Source: Paraburkholderia silviterrae
GTDB lineage: Bacteria > Pseudomonadota > Gammaproteobacteria > Burkholderiales > Burkholderiaceae
DNA length: 42,162 bases
Assembly: GCF_004353915.1 (NCBI RefSeq)
Contig: NZ_SMRP01000018.1
Coordinates: 122,244-164,405, forward strand
Direction: 5' to 3'
Part shown: in pieces, positions 1 to 7,904 of the stretch
How positions within the stretch are numbered: the stretch's first letter is position 1
Layout of the letters: every line of letters begins with the position of its first letter
The notes under the pieces: model-generated
What the model saw: only the letters and a program-made list of their open reading frames with translations
Databases searched by the model: none
Told to the model about the DNA's origin: nothing
Position numbers and translations under genes: made by a program

Positions 1-10
1 GAAAGGCCAA
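1..10 (-). repeat. Possible end of a dispersed repeat copy at the window edge
   Basis: The first ten bases, gaaaggccaa, are the reverse complement of the conserved outer end (TTGGCCTTTC) of the repeat seen at 27038, 38034, 38616 and 42049. It lies about 35 nt beyond the stop of the gene at 45-1589, the same side and spacing as the other copies. Ten bases alone are weak evidence. The call rests mainly on position and on the base drift in the adjacent gene. Confidence 0.4.
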
Positions 11-44
11 CGCACGAAGGCGACCACCAAACCAAGCCCTGCGC

Positions 45-1589
45 TCAAATAACGGCTTCAATAACCATCGGCCCACGCCGCTTCATAGCGTCAGCAAACA
101 CCGCATCAAACGCAGCACCGGACTCCACGCGCACGCCTTCGACCCCCATCCCCCTCGCAAGCGCGACCCAATCCATCGACGGATTCCCCAAATCAAACAT
201 GGAAGCAGCATGCACGCCATCCGTCCTCGCGCCTACGCGCTTAAGCTCATTCGCAAGAATCCGATACCCACGATTAGCGTAAATAACGGTCACCACATCG
301 ATATTCTCCCGAGCCTGCGTCCAGAGAGCCTGAACCGTATACATGGCGCTGCCATCCCCCTGAAGATTAACGACTTTACGCTCAGGGCAAGCAATGCCCG
401 CACCAATCGAGACGGGCATCAAGCACCCGATAGCACCGCCCGTGAGGGTCAGCAGATCGTGCGGCGCGGCCGACTCGCTCAGTCCGGAATACGCCATCGC
501 GAGCGACGCCTCTTCGGTAATGATCGCATTCTCAGGCAAATGCCTGGCCACGCTTCGCATGATCGACTCGCCATCGAGCGCCCCATTCGGAGCAAGATCA
601 TCAACCACACGCGAGTTCAACGGCGCGACACACTGCTGCGCGCCAAGCGCATCAACTAGCGCACCGAGCGCCGCGGCACCGTCTTCATGCGGATGCGCAA
701 GCACAGCAATACGGCATCCTCCCGGCGTGAGCCAGCTAGGCTTGTCCGGGTAGCCGAAGAAGCTGACCGGCGCTTGCGCGCCCACCAGCACGAGCAGCTC
801 AGTACCGGCGAGAAACTCTACAACCTGTTCCGCGAAATACGGCAAGCGCTCAACCCGCACGCGCCCGGCGCCACGTTCGATGCGCGGTGCGAACGTGTCG
901 CAAAGCAGCCGCGCGCCCGTCTTCGCGGCAATGCGTCCGGCCGCGCGCAGCCCCGCGCCTTGCAGCGCCTTGCCCCTCAGCAAAAACGCCGTCTTCACGC
1001 CGCTTTGCGCGAGCGCGGCGATATGTTCGATCGTCGCGTCGCTCACGCGTGCGGGCGCCGGAGCCGGCAGCGCTGATGCGACCGCATCGGCTTGCGACCA
1101 GGCCGTGTCGGCCGGCAGAATCAAGGTCGCGATCTGCCCGGCGCCCGTCATCGAGGCCTGCACCGCGCGGGCGGCGTCGGCGCCCACGGTCAGCGCGCTG
1201 CTCGACGAGTGAATCCAGTGCGACACGGGGCGCGCAAAGCCCTGAATATCGGAGGTGAGCGGCGCTTCATAGCGCGCGTGGCTCGACGAATGATCGCCAA
1301 CGATATTGACGACCGGACTCGACGCCCGCCGCGCATTGTGCAAATTGGCAAGCCCGTTGGCGAGGCCCGGCCCGAGGTGCAGCAGCGTGGCCGCCGGCTT
1401 GCCCGCCATGCGCGCGTAGCCGTCGGCCGCGCCCGTCACCACGCCTTCGAACAGGCCAAGGATCGGCCGCATGCCCTCGACCGAATCGAGCGCCGCCACG
1501 AAATGCATCTCGGACGTGCCCGGGTTGCCAAAGCACACTTCCACACCGTTCGCGACCAGCGAACGCAACAGACTTTCAGCGCCGTTCAT
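45..1589 (-). CDS. ThDP-dependent decarboxylase, benzoylformate decarboxylase / acetolactate synthase-like
   Basis: This 514-residue protein has the three-domain layout of thiamine-diphosphate enzymes: Pyr domain about 1-165, central domain about 185-320, PP domain about 345-510. The cofactor motif GDG at 411-413 is followed by Asn439. The activating glutamate is Glu48 in GLFEG. Ser26 in NPGTSE and His71 in LLHLGPG sit where benzoylformate decarboxylase has its catalytic Ser26 and His70, so a 2-keto-acid decarboxylase is as likely as the usual acetolactate synthase label; I see no regulatory subunit gene nearby. The ATG has GAGG about 10 nt upstream. It is divergent from the LysR gene at 1739, its likely regulator. 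The last 79 codons have 30 T and 12 C in third position against 8 T and 31 C in the first 79. Confidence 0.85.
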   Translation of the reverse strand: MNGAESLLRSLVANGVEVCFGNPGTSEMHFVAALDSVEGMRPILGLFEGVVTGAADGYARMAGKPAATLLHLGPGLANGLANLHNARRASSPVVNIVGDHSSSHARYEAPLTSDIQGFARPVSHWIHSSSSALTVGADAARAVQASMTGAGQIATLILPADTAWSQADAVASALPAPAPARVSDATIEHIAALAQSGVKTAFLLRGKALQGAGLRAAGRIAAKTGARLLCDTFAPRIERGAGRVRVERLPYFAEQVVEFLAGTELLVLVGAQAPVSFFGYPDKPSWLTPGGCRIAVLAHPHEDGAAALGALVDALGAQQCVAPLNSRVVDDLAPNGALDGESIMRSVARHLPENAIITEEASLAMAYSGLSESAAPHDLLTLTGGAIGCLMPVSIGAGIACPERKVVNLQGDGSAMYTVQALWTQARENIDVVTVIYANRGYRILANELKRVGARTDGVHAASMFDLGNPSMDWVALARGMGVEGVRVESGAAFDAVFADAMKRRGPMVIEAVI

Positions 1590-1738
1590 TGTTTGCTTAC
1601 CTCGATATCGAACCCATCAATCAGCTGTGGCACCCAGGGTTTTTCGGGAGCCCGGACGTCGCGTATCGACATCTGCGACGATCCTAACTAGTCGGCTCCC
1701 GTGCAAAAATACAGTGGGATCCGAAAATTTATTACGTC

Positions 1739-2725
1739 ATGCGCAAGAATCTCGATTACGGCTTGCTGCACGCGATGACCGCGTTCGTGCGGGTCGTCGA
1801 CGCGGGAAGCTTCACGGCGGCATCGGTGCATATGGAGCTGACGACAGCGCAGGTTTCAAGGCTCGTTTCCGAGCTGGAGAACCGCCTGCAAACAAAGCTG
1901 CTGCAGCGCACGACGCGGCGTCTCGCGCTCACGAGCGCCGGCGAGCGCTATGCCAACCAGTGCCGGACCATCCTCGAGCTGGTCACGGAAGCGGAAAGCG
2001 AGGCGAGCGGCGCGCGCATTCAGCCCGCCGGGCGGCTGCGGCTGCTTTGCATGGCGAGCTTTGGCGATCGCTATGTGGTGCCGCTCGTGGCGAAGTTCTG
2101 CTCGCTGTATCCCGCCGTGACGGTGGAGTACAGCGCCTCGCAATATGTGCCGGATCTGCTGGCCGAGGGCGTGGATGTGAGCGTCTATCTCACGCCGCGC
2201 CTGCCGGATTCCAGTCTCGTCGCGCAGCGGCTTGGCGCGGTTCATGGCGTGCTGTGCGCGGCGCCCGCGTATCTCGCGCAGCATGGCGCGCCAAAGACCG
2301 CGCGGGATCTGGCCGGCCATGCGTGCCTGCGCCTCGTCAATCCCTCCACTACGCCGCATTGGGCACTCACCGATGGCAAAGCCACCCATTCGTTCGAGCC
2401 CGCGGGCCCGCTGATCGGCGATCATCCCGAGGCTGTCGTGCACGCGGCCTGCACCGGGCTCGGTATCGCCTTGCTGCCGGGCTTCGCCGTGCTGGACCAA
2501 ATGGAGCGCGGCGAGCTCGTGCATGTCTTGCCGAGCTGGCGCTCGCTCGACGTGGGCGTCTACGTGCTGATGCCATCGAGAAAATTTCTCGAAGCCAAGA
2601 CCCGCGCGTGGGTCGAGCTGTTGAAGGCGGAGTTGCCGGCCGCGCTCGAGCGCGACGACAACCGGCTCCATGCGCAGGCCACGTCCAAGCGGCGACGCTC
2701 GCGCGCGGCAACTTCGCCGCGCTAG
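1739..2725 (+). CDS. LysR-family transcriptional regulator
   Basis: The 328-residue protein has an N-terminal winged helix-turn-helix at about residues 10-70 (LHAMTAFVRVVDAGSFTAAS, then a recognition helix around AQVSRLVSELE). A LysR substrate-binding domain follows at about 95-300. The family binds promoter DNA as tetramers and responds to a small-molecule ligand. It is divergent from the ThDP enzyme gene across a 149-bp gap, the classic arrangement for a LysR regulator of its neighbour, so that gene is the predicted target. The C-terminal 30 residues are Arg/Ser/Ala rich and beyond the normal domain. The ligand cannot be read from the sequence. Confidence 0.9.
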   Translation: MRKNLDYGLLHAMTAFVRVVDAGSFTAASVHMELTTAQVSRLVSELENRLQTKLLQRTTRRLALTSAGERYANQCRTILELVTEAESEASGARIQPAGRLRLLCMASFGDRYVVPLVAKFCSLYPAVTVEYSASQYVPDLLAEGVDVSVYLTPRLPDSSLVAQRLGAVHGVLCAAPAYLAQHGAPKTARDLAGHACLRLVNPSTTPHWALTDGKATHSFEPAGPLIGDHPEAVVHAACTGLGIALLPGFAVLDQMERGELVHVLPSWRSLDVGVYVLMPSRKFLEAKTRAWVELLKAELPAALERDDNRLHAQATSKRRRSRAATSPR

Positions 2726-2784
2726 TTTGTTCATGCTTCAAACGGCGCCCTAAAGTTCGTCCGATCCGTGCCGACAACCGCTGC

Positions 2785-3030
2785 ATGGAAAATAGAAATC
2801 GCAATCCGCGCAAGGCGAAAGTGAATCTCGCATTCGATCGCGCCATGGTTCTGACCGTGTCGATCATCCGGCGCGCTCAGGGGAAAACGAATCCCGATGA
2901 CTTCGCGTACGGATCGCCGGAGTTCGAGCGGGCCACGGACGACTATCTGGAGGATCTGACGCGCGCGTTCGATCGGCACAGCGCGGGCGTGGCGCGCGGC
3001 GAGGACGATCTGCGGTATACCCACTCTTGA
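2785..3030 (+). CDS. Small hypothetical protein
   Basis: An 81-residue reading frame starts at the ATG at 2785; the open frame continues far upstream, but only as a shadow of the LysR gene. The product begins with a basic segment (ENRNRNPRKAK), then a helix around residues 14-30, then an acidic C-terminal half with DDYLEDL. No signal peptide or membrane segment is visible. It lies 59 bp downstream of the LysR stop on the same strand and converges on the porin gene. I do not recognise a family; composition and codon use look coding. Confidence 0.55.
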   Translation: MENRNRNPRKAKVNLAFDRAMVLTVSIIRRAQGKTNPDDFAYGSPEFERATDDYLEDLTRAFDRHSAGVARGEDDLRYTHS

Positions 3031-3070
3031 GGCCAGTGCCGCCAATATCGCGTTGTGGTGCGCGCTGAAA

Positions 3071-3099
3071 CCATGCCGAAGCAGACCGCTTCGGCATGG
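3071..3099 (-). terminator. Hairpin terminator after the porin gene
   Basis: A perfect 12-bp inverted repeat (ccatgccgaagc / gcttcggcatgg) encloses a 5-nt loop. It begins 10 nt past the porin stop on the minus strand, where it is followed by TTTC. It also lies about 40 nt after the small gene ending at 3030, so it could serve both converging transcripts. The T run is short, so it may be an imperfect intrinsic terminator or an mRNA-end stabiliser. Confidence 0.65.
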
Positions 3100-3108
3100 C
3101 GCGAGCGT

Positions 3109-4194
3109 TTAAAAGAAGTGTTGAATGCCGATTGCCACGCCCACTTGCGAGCTACCGGACGCCGGACCCGCGCCAAGCAGGGAAGCCACGGCATTCGCGC
3201 CCGATGCGTGCTGATACATCGCTTGCTGGTACAGCACGGTGCGCTTCGATAGCGAATAAAGATTCGACAAACTCAGCGTCACCCAATGGCCGCCGTCGAG
3301 ATTCTCGATCGAGCCGCCAAACCCGATGGTATCGACTTTTCCGAGTGTGTAGCTCACGCCGGCGTCGACGGTGTTGGCATTGGCGCTTTCGCCTGGCATG
3401 TCGATGCGCGTTTGCGTGAACATCGCGTGCAGCAGCCAGTCGCCCAGCGCGTACGTGCCGCCTGCGCCCCAGTTCTGCACGCGATCGGCGACGATGCCTT
3501 GCGCGGGCAGCGGCGTGCCAAGAAATGATCTGAGCCCCACGAAGTCGACCAGTTCGAGAAAGCGGTCGCTTTCATTCGTGTACACCGCGCCCAGCTTCAA
3601 CGGTCCATTTTTGTATTGAACGGTGAAGCCGTAATTGCGGCCTTCCGCGAAATTGCCGGGTTGATTGCCAAAGCCGAATTGGGCGCCAAACGAAAGGCCG
3701 TAATACGTCGGACTGACGTATTTGGCCGAATTGTCGAATTCGAACGTGTTGGCCAGCTCATCCAGATTGCCCTGGTGAAACGTGTTGAATCCGCCGCCAA
3801 TCCATCCGGTGCTCATGGGTGACAGCACGTCGAACATGAAGCTCGGCTGATGACCGAGCTTCAAGGTGCCGAATTGATCAGACGAAAGTCCCACCGTGGC
3901 TTCGCGCTGAAAGATCTGGTTGGGCACCGTCAATTTGCCGCTGCTGGGCAGCCAGCCCGATTCGAGCCTGAAAATGGCCGAGAGTCCGCCGCCCAGATCT
4001 TCGGCGCCGGTGAGGCCGAAGAAGTCGGGAATGAAGTTGCCGTCTTCGGTCGTATAAAGCTGTTTGCCCCCGACGTTGTTGAAGAAGGCAACGCTGGTGT
4101 CCAGGTTGCCGTACAGCGTCACGCTGCTTTGCGCGTCGGCGAGCGTGGCCGAACAGAGTGCAATTGCGCCAACCGCCATCAAGCTCTTTTTCAC
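3109..4194 (-). CDS. Gram-negative outer-membrane porin (Burkholderia OmpC-like)
   Basis: The 361-residue protein begins at a GTG codon with GGAG about 7 nt upstream; a later in-frame ATG would cut into the signal peptide. Residues 1-21 form a signal peptide ending LADA. The mature protein begins QSSVTLYG, the typical first strand of Burkholderia trimeric porins. Alternating beta-strand pattern and loops run through the chain and it ends in HFF, the aromatic C-terminal residue needed for outer-membrane assembly. It follows the alpha/beta hydrolase by 35 bp on the same strand and is probably the last gene of a transporter-hydrolase-porin operon, letting the substrate cross the outer membrane. 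The open frame upstream of the GTG is a shadow of the hydrolase gene. Confidence 0.92.
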   Translation of the reverse strand: MKKSLMAVGAIALCSATLADAQSSVTLYGNLDTSVAFFNNVGGKQLYTTEDGNFIPDFFGLTGAEDLGGGLSAIFRLESGWLPSSGKLTVPNQIFQREATVGLSSDQFGTLKLGHQPSFMFDVLSPMSTGWIGGGFNTFHQGNLDELANTFEFDNSAKYVSPTYYGLSFGAQFGFGNQPGNFAEGRNYGFTVQYKNGPLKLGAVYTNESDRFLELVDFVGLRSFLGTPLPAQGIVADRVQNWGAGGTYALGDWLLHAMFTQTRIDMPGESANANTVDAGVSYTLGKVDTIGFGGSIENLDGGHWVTLSLSNLYSLSKRTVLYQQAMYQHASGANAVASLLGAGPASGSSQVGVAIGIQHFF

Positions 4195-4229
4195 GTGTGC
4201 TCCAGATTTGGGTTTTATTCGAATGGCGT

Positions 4230-5117
4230 CTACAGGAAGCTGCCTGGGGTCGTTGCCGCGCGCACGATGCCGACGATCGAATCGAGCCACGCATTGCCCG
4301 GCTCGCGAAAGATTTCGAGGATGTCGTAGTGATGGCGGCGCGGCACAGGCGGCAAAGCGTGCACGCCTTGCCACTGGCTGCTCAACAGCGTTCGTTGCTC
4401 GTGAAAGCCGCGCGTTTCGCCTTCTCCCACGAGCATGTGGATGGGCGCATCGCTGTGGCGCGCGATACGCGCGGGGCTCAGGCGCTTCGCGTTGGCCTCG
4501 TTCAGACCGAGCGCGCGGTTGATGCTCGTGTCGACGAGCGGCACGAGATCGAACAGGCCGGAGAGCGCGATCGCGCCTCGCACCGGCGCGGCCATGCCGT
4601 TTGCCGCGCCATGTGTCGTCAGCATCATTGCAGCGAGGTGGCCACCCGCCGAATGGCCCATGACGTAGATGCGGTTCGCGTCGATGCCGAAGCGCCCCGC
4701 GTGGCGATGCAGCCAATGGAGCGCGTTGAGCGTTTGCGCGACCATCGTGTCGAGCGATGCGCCCGGTGCGAGCGCGTAGTTGTTGATGGCCACGCAAATG
4801 CCGCTACGCACCAGCAAGGGCGCAACGAACGATACGTCGTGCTTGTCGCCCGCCTGCCAGTAGCCGCCGTGAATGAACATCACGGCGGGGGCATCGCGGC
4901 GCGCGGCGGGGAAAACGTCGATCAGCTCGTGGGCGCTCTCCCCGAAGCGCTCGTCCGCGTAGTGCTCGAGCGTCGCGCGTGCGCTCGCGGCGTGGCGCTG
5001 CCAGCCGGCCATCAGTTCGAGCGCATTGGGGTGGCGCGCGCGCAGGTTGTAGTTTGCTTCGCATTGCGCCGGTGAATAGCGCTCGGGCAGTGTCGGGCCT
5101 GGCATGCGCGTCTCCAT
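4230..5117 (-). CDS. Alpha/beta hydrolase, esterase / kynurenine formamidase-like
   Basis: The 295-residue cytoplasmic enzyme has an HGG oxyanion motif (HGGYW, residues 83-87) and the nucleophile elbow GHSAGG with Ser156. Likely triad partners are an acid near residue 234 and His262 or His263 in RRHHYD. The HGGYW and GHSAGGHLAA pattern resembles arylformamidases and hormone-sensitive-lipase-type esterases, so an amide or ester of an aromatic compound is a reasonable guess. It lies 31 bp downstream of the MFS gene and 35 bp upstream of the porin. The ATG at 5117 is used here; a second in-frame ATG lies four codons later. The exact substrate is unknown. Confidence 0.85.
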   Translation of the reverse strand: METRMPGPTLPERYSPAQCEANYNLRARHPNALELMAGWQRHAASARATLEHYADERFGESAHELIDVFPAARRDAPAVMFIHGGYWQAGDKHDVSFVAPLLVRSGICVAINNYALAPGASLDTMVAQTLNALHWLHRHAGRFGIDANRIYVMGHSAGGHLAAMMLTTHGAANGMAAPVRGAIALSGLFDLVPLVDTSINRALGLNEANAKRLSPARIARHSDAPIHMLVGEGETRGFHEQRTLLSSQWQGVHALPPVPRRHHYDILEIFREPGNAWLDSIVGIVRAATTPGSFL

Positions 5118-5148
5118 GTCGATCCGCGTGAACGTGGGGGGCGGCGGG

Positions 5149-6423
5149 TCAGTGGGCGATGGCCGCGGCCGGCACGGCGGCGCGCTTTGCGGCGATCACG
5201 AGCAGCGCGACCAGGATCACGGCCTCGACCGCGACGAACGCCATGAACGCCGCCGTGAACGAATGCGCGATATCGATCACCCAGCCCATGAGCGTGGGGG
5301 CGATGAAGGTCGAGACGATGCCGCCCAGCTCCGCGTAGCCAATGGCGGTCGCGGCGAGCTTTTCGCCATAGTTCTCGCTCACGAGGCTGAAGATCGCGCC
5401 GCCCGAGAGCACGGCCACGCCGCTTGCGCCGGCAATGGCGAGCAACATGCCCCACGACATCGCATAGTGCGTGGCCGCAGCGAAGCTCAATGCCGAGAGG
5501 ACCGAGAGCGCGGCGCCGAGCCGGATCATCGTGATGCGCGACATGCGGTCGGACAGCCAGCCGCCCACGAGCAGGAACGCCACCTGAGAGAGCCCCATCA
5601 ACGTGCCGATCAGCGCGGCGCTCTGCACGGGCATGCCCTGTTGCTGGATGAACGCGGGCACGACCCACGTGGCGGTGGCGGCGAGCGCGAACGTATCGCC
5701 GAAGATGGCGAGCCAGCCGATATAGATCCAGCGCGCACGGAAGATCTGCGAGAGCGCCAGATTGCCGCCGTGGTGGGACGGCTCAGCGCCGGCCTGCCAG
5801 CGAAAGCCCGCGATGCCGATCTCTTGAGGCCCGCCCTTGATGGTCAAGAGGCCAAGCACGCCGACGAGCAGCGTGAGGCAGCCGAGCGAGACGAGGAATG
5901 CGCGCCAGCCGAGCGAGACGGCCATGGGAATACCCACCGCGAAGTCGAGCGTGATGGCGAGGCTGAACGCGGCGAGCAGCGTGCCCATGGTGGCGCCGTG
6001 GCGCTCGGTGGGAAACCATCCAACGATGAGCTTCATGGTGCCGACCCACACGGCCGCGTCGAAGAAGCCGATGAGCAGACGCGCGCCGACGAGTTGCGCG
6101 AAATCGCCCGCCGCGGCCTGTGCGAGCATGAACACGCCCGTGCCTAGCAGTCCGATCGCGAACAGCTTGCGCGCGGACCATTTGCGGGCGAACGGCGACC
6201 AGAACAGCATGCCGATGCAGTAGGTGATGGCGAAGGCGCCTTGCACAAAGCCGGCTTCGGTCGGGCTCAGATGCAGCGTTTGCGAAACGAAGGTCATCAC
6301 GGCGGCAAAGCCGTACCAGTCGCCGGCGAGGAAAAGCTCGCCCAGAATGCCGATGGCGAGCGCATAGCATTGCCACTGGCGAATCGCGCGGCGCTGGGCC
6401 GGGCTGGTTTGCGTCCAAAGCAT
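5149..6423 (-). CDS. MFS transporter, organic anion / aromatic acid type
   Basis: The 424-residue protein has about 12 hydrophobic segments in two six-helix halves separated by a polar loop near residues 195-215. The start at 6423 (MLWTQTSP) has AGGAG a few bases upstream; the open frame continues 47 codons further without a better ribosome site. The early GDWYGFA and the first-half GARLLIGFFDA resemble anion:cation symporters that import aromatic and dicarboxylic acids. It heads the leftward operon with the hydrolase and porin and is divergent from the dioxygenase gene, so import of the substrate degraded here is the likely role. Confidence 0.85.
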   Translation of the reverse strand: MLWTQTSPAQRRAIRQWQCYALAIGILGELFLAGDWYGFAAVMTFVSQTLHLSPTEAGFVQGAFAITYCIGMLFWSPFARKWSARKLFAIGLLGTGVFMLAQAAAGDFAQLVGARLLIGFFDAAVWVGTMKLIVGWFPTERHGATMGTLLAAFSLAITLDFAVGIPMAVSLGWRAFLVSLGCLTLLVGVLGLLTIKGGPQEIGIAGFRWQAGAEPSHHGGNLALSQIFRARWIYIGWLAIFGDTFALAATATWVVPAFIQQQGMPVQSAALIGTLMGLSQVAFLLVGGWLSDRMSRITMIRLGAALSVLSALSFAAATHYAMSWGMLLAIAGASGVAVLSGGAIFSLVSENYGEKLAATAIGYAELGGIVSTFIAPTLMGWVIDIAHSFTAAFMAFVAVEAVILVALLVIAAKRAAVPAAAIAH

Positions 6424-6781
6424 GTCGGGTCTCCTGGTCGTAGTAGTGGGGCGGGCGAATCGGTGTGGCGCACGGCATGCGCAGCGCCGTGCGGTGAACG
6501 CATTGTTGGGCAACGAAAGTGATGCCGCAGTCCGGAAAATGACGCGGACATCCGATTCCCGCATCGAATTGCAGCCACATGGTCACGGCGGTTTCGCGCG
6601 TCGATAAGATCGGCTTACGCCTGGCCGTTGCCCGCCTTGAGCTGGCCTTCGGCAGGCGCAGCACCCGACATTGCCGGTTCGCGCGCTTGTGGCTGCTTGT
6701 GGCCACTTGTGGCTGCCTGTGCCTGCTTGTGCCCGCATTCGCGCGCCCGGACCGACCATTTCCGCAGAAGGAGCGCAATTC
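6424..6781. promoter_or_regulatory. Divergent promoter region between MFS and dioxygenase operons
   Basis: This 358-bp gap separates two outward-reading operons and must hold both promoters. Its right part holds the 10-bp periodic repeat described separately. An AGGAG-type ribosome site (gaaggagc) precedes the dioxygenase ATG. I cannot place -10 or -35 boxes with confidence. Confidence 0.5.
6681..6730 (+). repeat. Helically phased 10-bp tandem repeat
   Basis: Five near-copies of a 10-bp unit (ggctgcttgt and variants ggccacttgt, ggctgcctgt, gcctgcttgt) run head to tail, each carrying CTTGT or CCTGT at the same phase. The array ends about 50 bp before the dioxygenase start. A period of one helical turn puts every copy on the same DNA face, which suits a regulator array but is also what a slipped-strand repeat would look like. 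Confidence 0.65.
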
Positions 6782-7804
6782 ATGACCTCAACGTTGTCCC
6801 CAGCTGTGTCGCCGGTCTCGCCTGTGGCGCCCGCTGCCGCGAACGGCCCTTACTTCGCGCCGCGGCGCCTGGGCCATGTCAACCTGTGGGTGGACGACCT
6901 CGGCCGATCCGAGGCCTTCTATCGCGACGTGTGCGGCCTGAACGTCGAGTTCTGGGAGCCGGATCTGCAGGCGACGTTTCTGGGCACCGGCCACACGCCG
7001 CACGATCTCGGCATGATGAAGACCACCGGCGGGGTGGACCGCTATGGGCGCAATGGATTGCTGCAACTGCCCGGCACGATCGGCCTCGCGCCCGGCCTCA
7101 ATCATCTTGCGTGGGAGCTGGCGAACGAAGCGGAGCTGGTGGCAGCCTGGCGGCGGCTGAAGGCGGCAGGCGTGCCGCTCGACCTGACCGTCGATCATCA
7201 GGTCGCACACAGCGTCTACGTATTCGACCCCGACCGTAACTACAACGAGTTCTATTGCGACACCGTGAAGGATTGGCGCTCGGTGTTGAGCGGCGAGATG
7301 GAGTTGCTCACGAGCGTCTGGGACCCGGCCGCACAGGAGCCGTCGACAACCGGGCTTTACGACGATGCGCCCTTGCTGCGCCACGTCGAAGGCGCGGCCG
7401 TGCATCCGCGCCGGATCACGCATGCGGTGCTCGTCACCGCGAAGTTCGATGCGATGCTCGACTTCTACACGCGTATTGGCGGCCTGCAGGTGGTGCGCCG
7501 CGAGCCAGGCGCCGCGTGGCTTGGCGCGCGCCACGCGGACTATCCGTACAACCTCGTGTTGGTCGAAGGCGCGGTGGCCAGCTACCATCACGCGTCCTTC
7601 GAGCTTGCTGACGAGGCGAGCCTCGATGCTGCGCTCGACACGCTGCGCGCACGCGGCATCGCCCCGTTACGCGTCGTCGACCTGCCATGGAAGCGCGCGT
7701 TGTTCCTCGCGGACCCCGACGGCCAGCGCAGCGAATGGTACGTGCGCCGCGATGGCGTCGCCAGCGTGCCGCGCGCTGGGGCGGACACGCCCTGGCTGGT
7801 GTGA
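6782..7804 (+). CDS. Two-domain VOC-family extradiol-type dioxygenase
   Basis: The 340-residue protein consists of four beta-alpha-beta modules of the vicinal oxygen chelate fold, like catechol 2,3-dioxygenases. The C-terminal half carries the expected metal triad: His214 (RRITHAV), His270 (YHHASFE) and Glu318 (RSEWY). Unusually, the N-terminal half also has a full set: His32 (LGHVNL), His108 (LNHLAWE) and Glu156 (YNEFY). The start at 6782 has GAAGGAG upstream; an open frame extending to 6671 is read through the 10-bp repeat and is not preferred. It is followed after 100 bp by the FAD hydroxylase. The pair would hydroxylate and then cleave an aromatic ring; the substrate is not evident. Confidence 0.88.
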   Translation: MTSTLSPAVSPVSPVAPAAANGPYFAPRRLGHVNLWVDDLGRSEAFYRDVCGLNVEFWEPDLQATFLGTGHTPHDLGMMKTTGGVDRYGRNGLLQLPGTIGLAPGLNHLAWELANEAELVAAWRRLKAAGVPLDLTVDHQVAHSVYVFDPDRNYNEFYCDTVKDWRSVLSGEMELLTSVWDPAAQEPSTTGLYDDAPLLRHVEGAAVHPRRITHAVLVTAKFDAMLDFYTRIGGLQVVRREPGAAWLGARHADYPYNLVLVEGAVASYHHASFELADEASLDAALDTLRARGIAPLRVVDLPWKRALFLADPDGQRSEWYVRRDGVASVPRAGADTPWLV

Positions 7805-7904
7805 GCATCGACCTCGCAAGCGTGAATTCGAGCGCTCACGCATTCACGGTGATACGGAGCGCAAGCAGCACCAGAGACACAAGACACATACGGAGATCAC
7901 AATC

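Noticed and set aside
1471..2784. Long open frame running into the small gene at 2785
   Set aside because: It is a shadow frame of the LysR gene; its translation is Arg/Ala-rich and has no domain pattern.
5104..6147. Long plus-strand ORF opposite the MFS gene
   Set aside because: It is an antisense shadow with a strongly charged, His/Arg/Glu-rich translation typical of the reverse of a membrane protein gene in GC-rich DNA.
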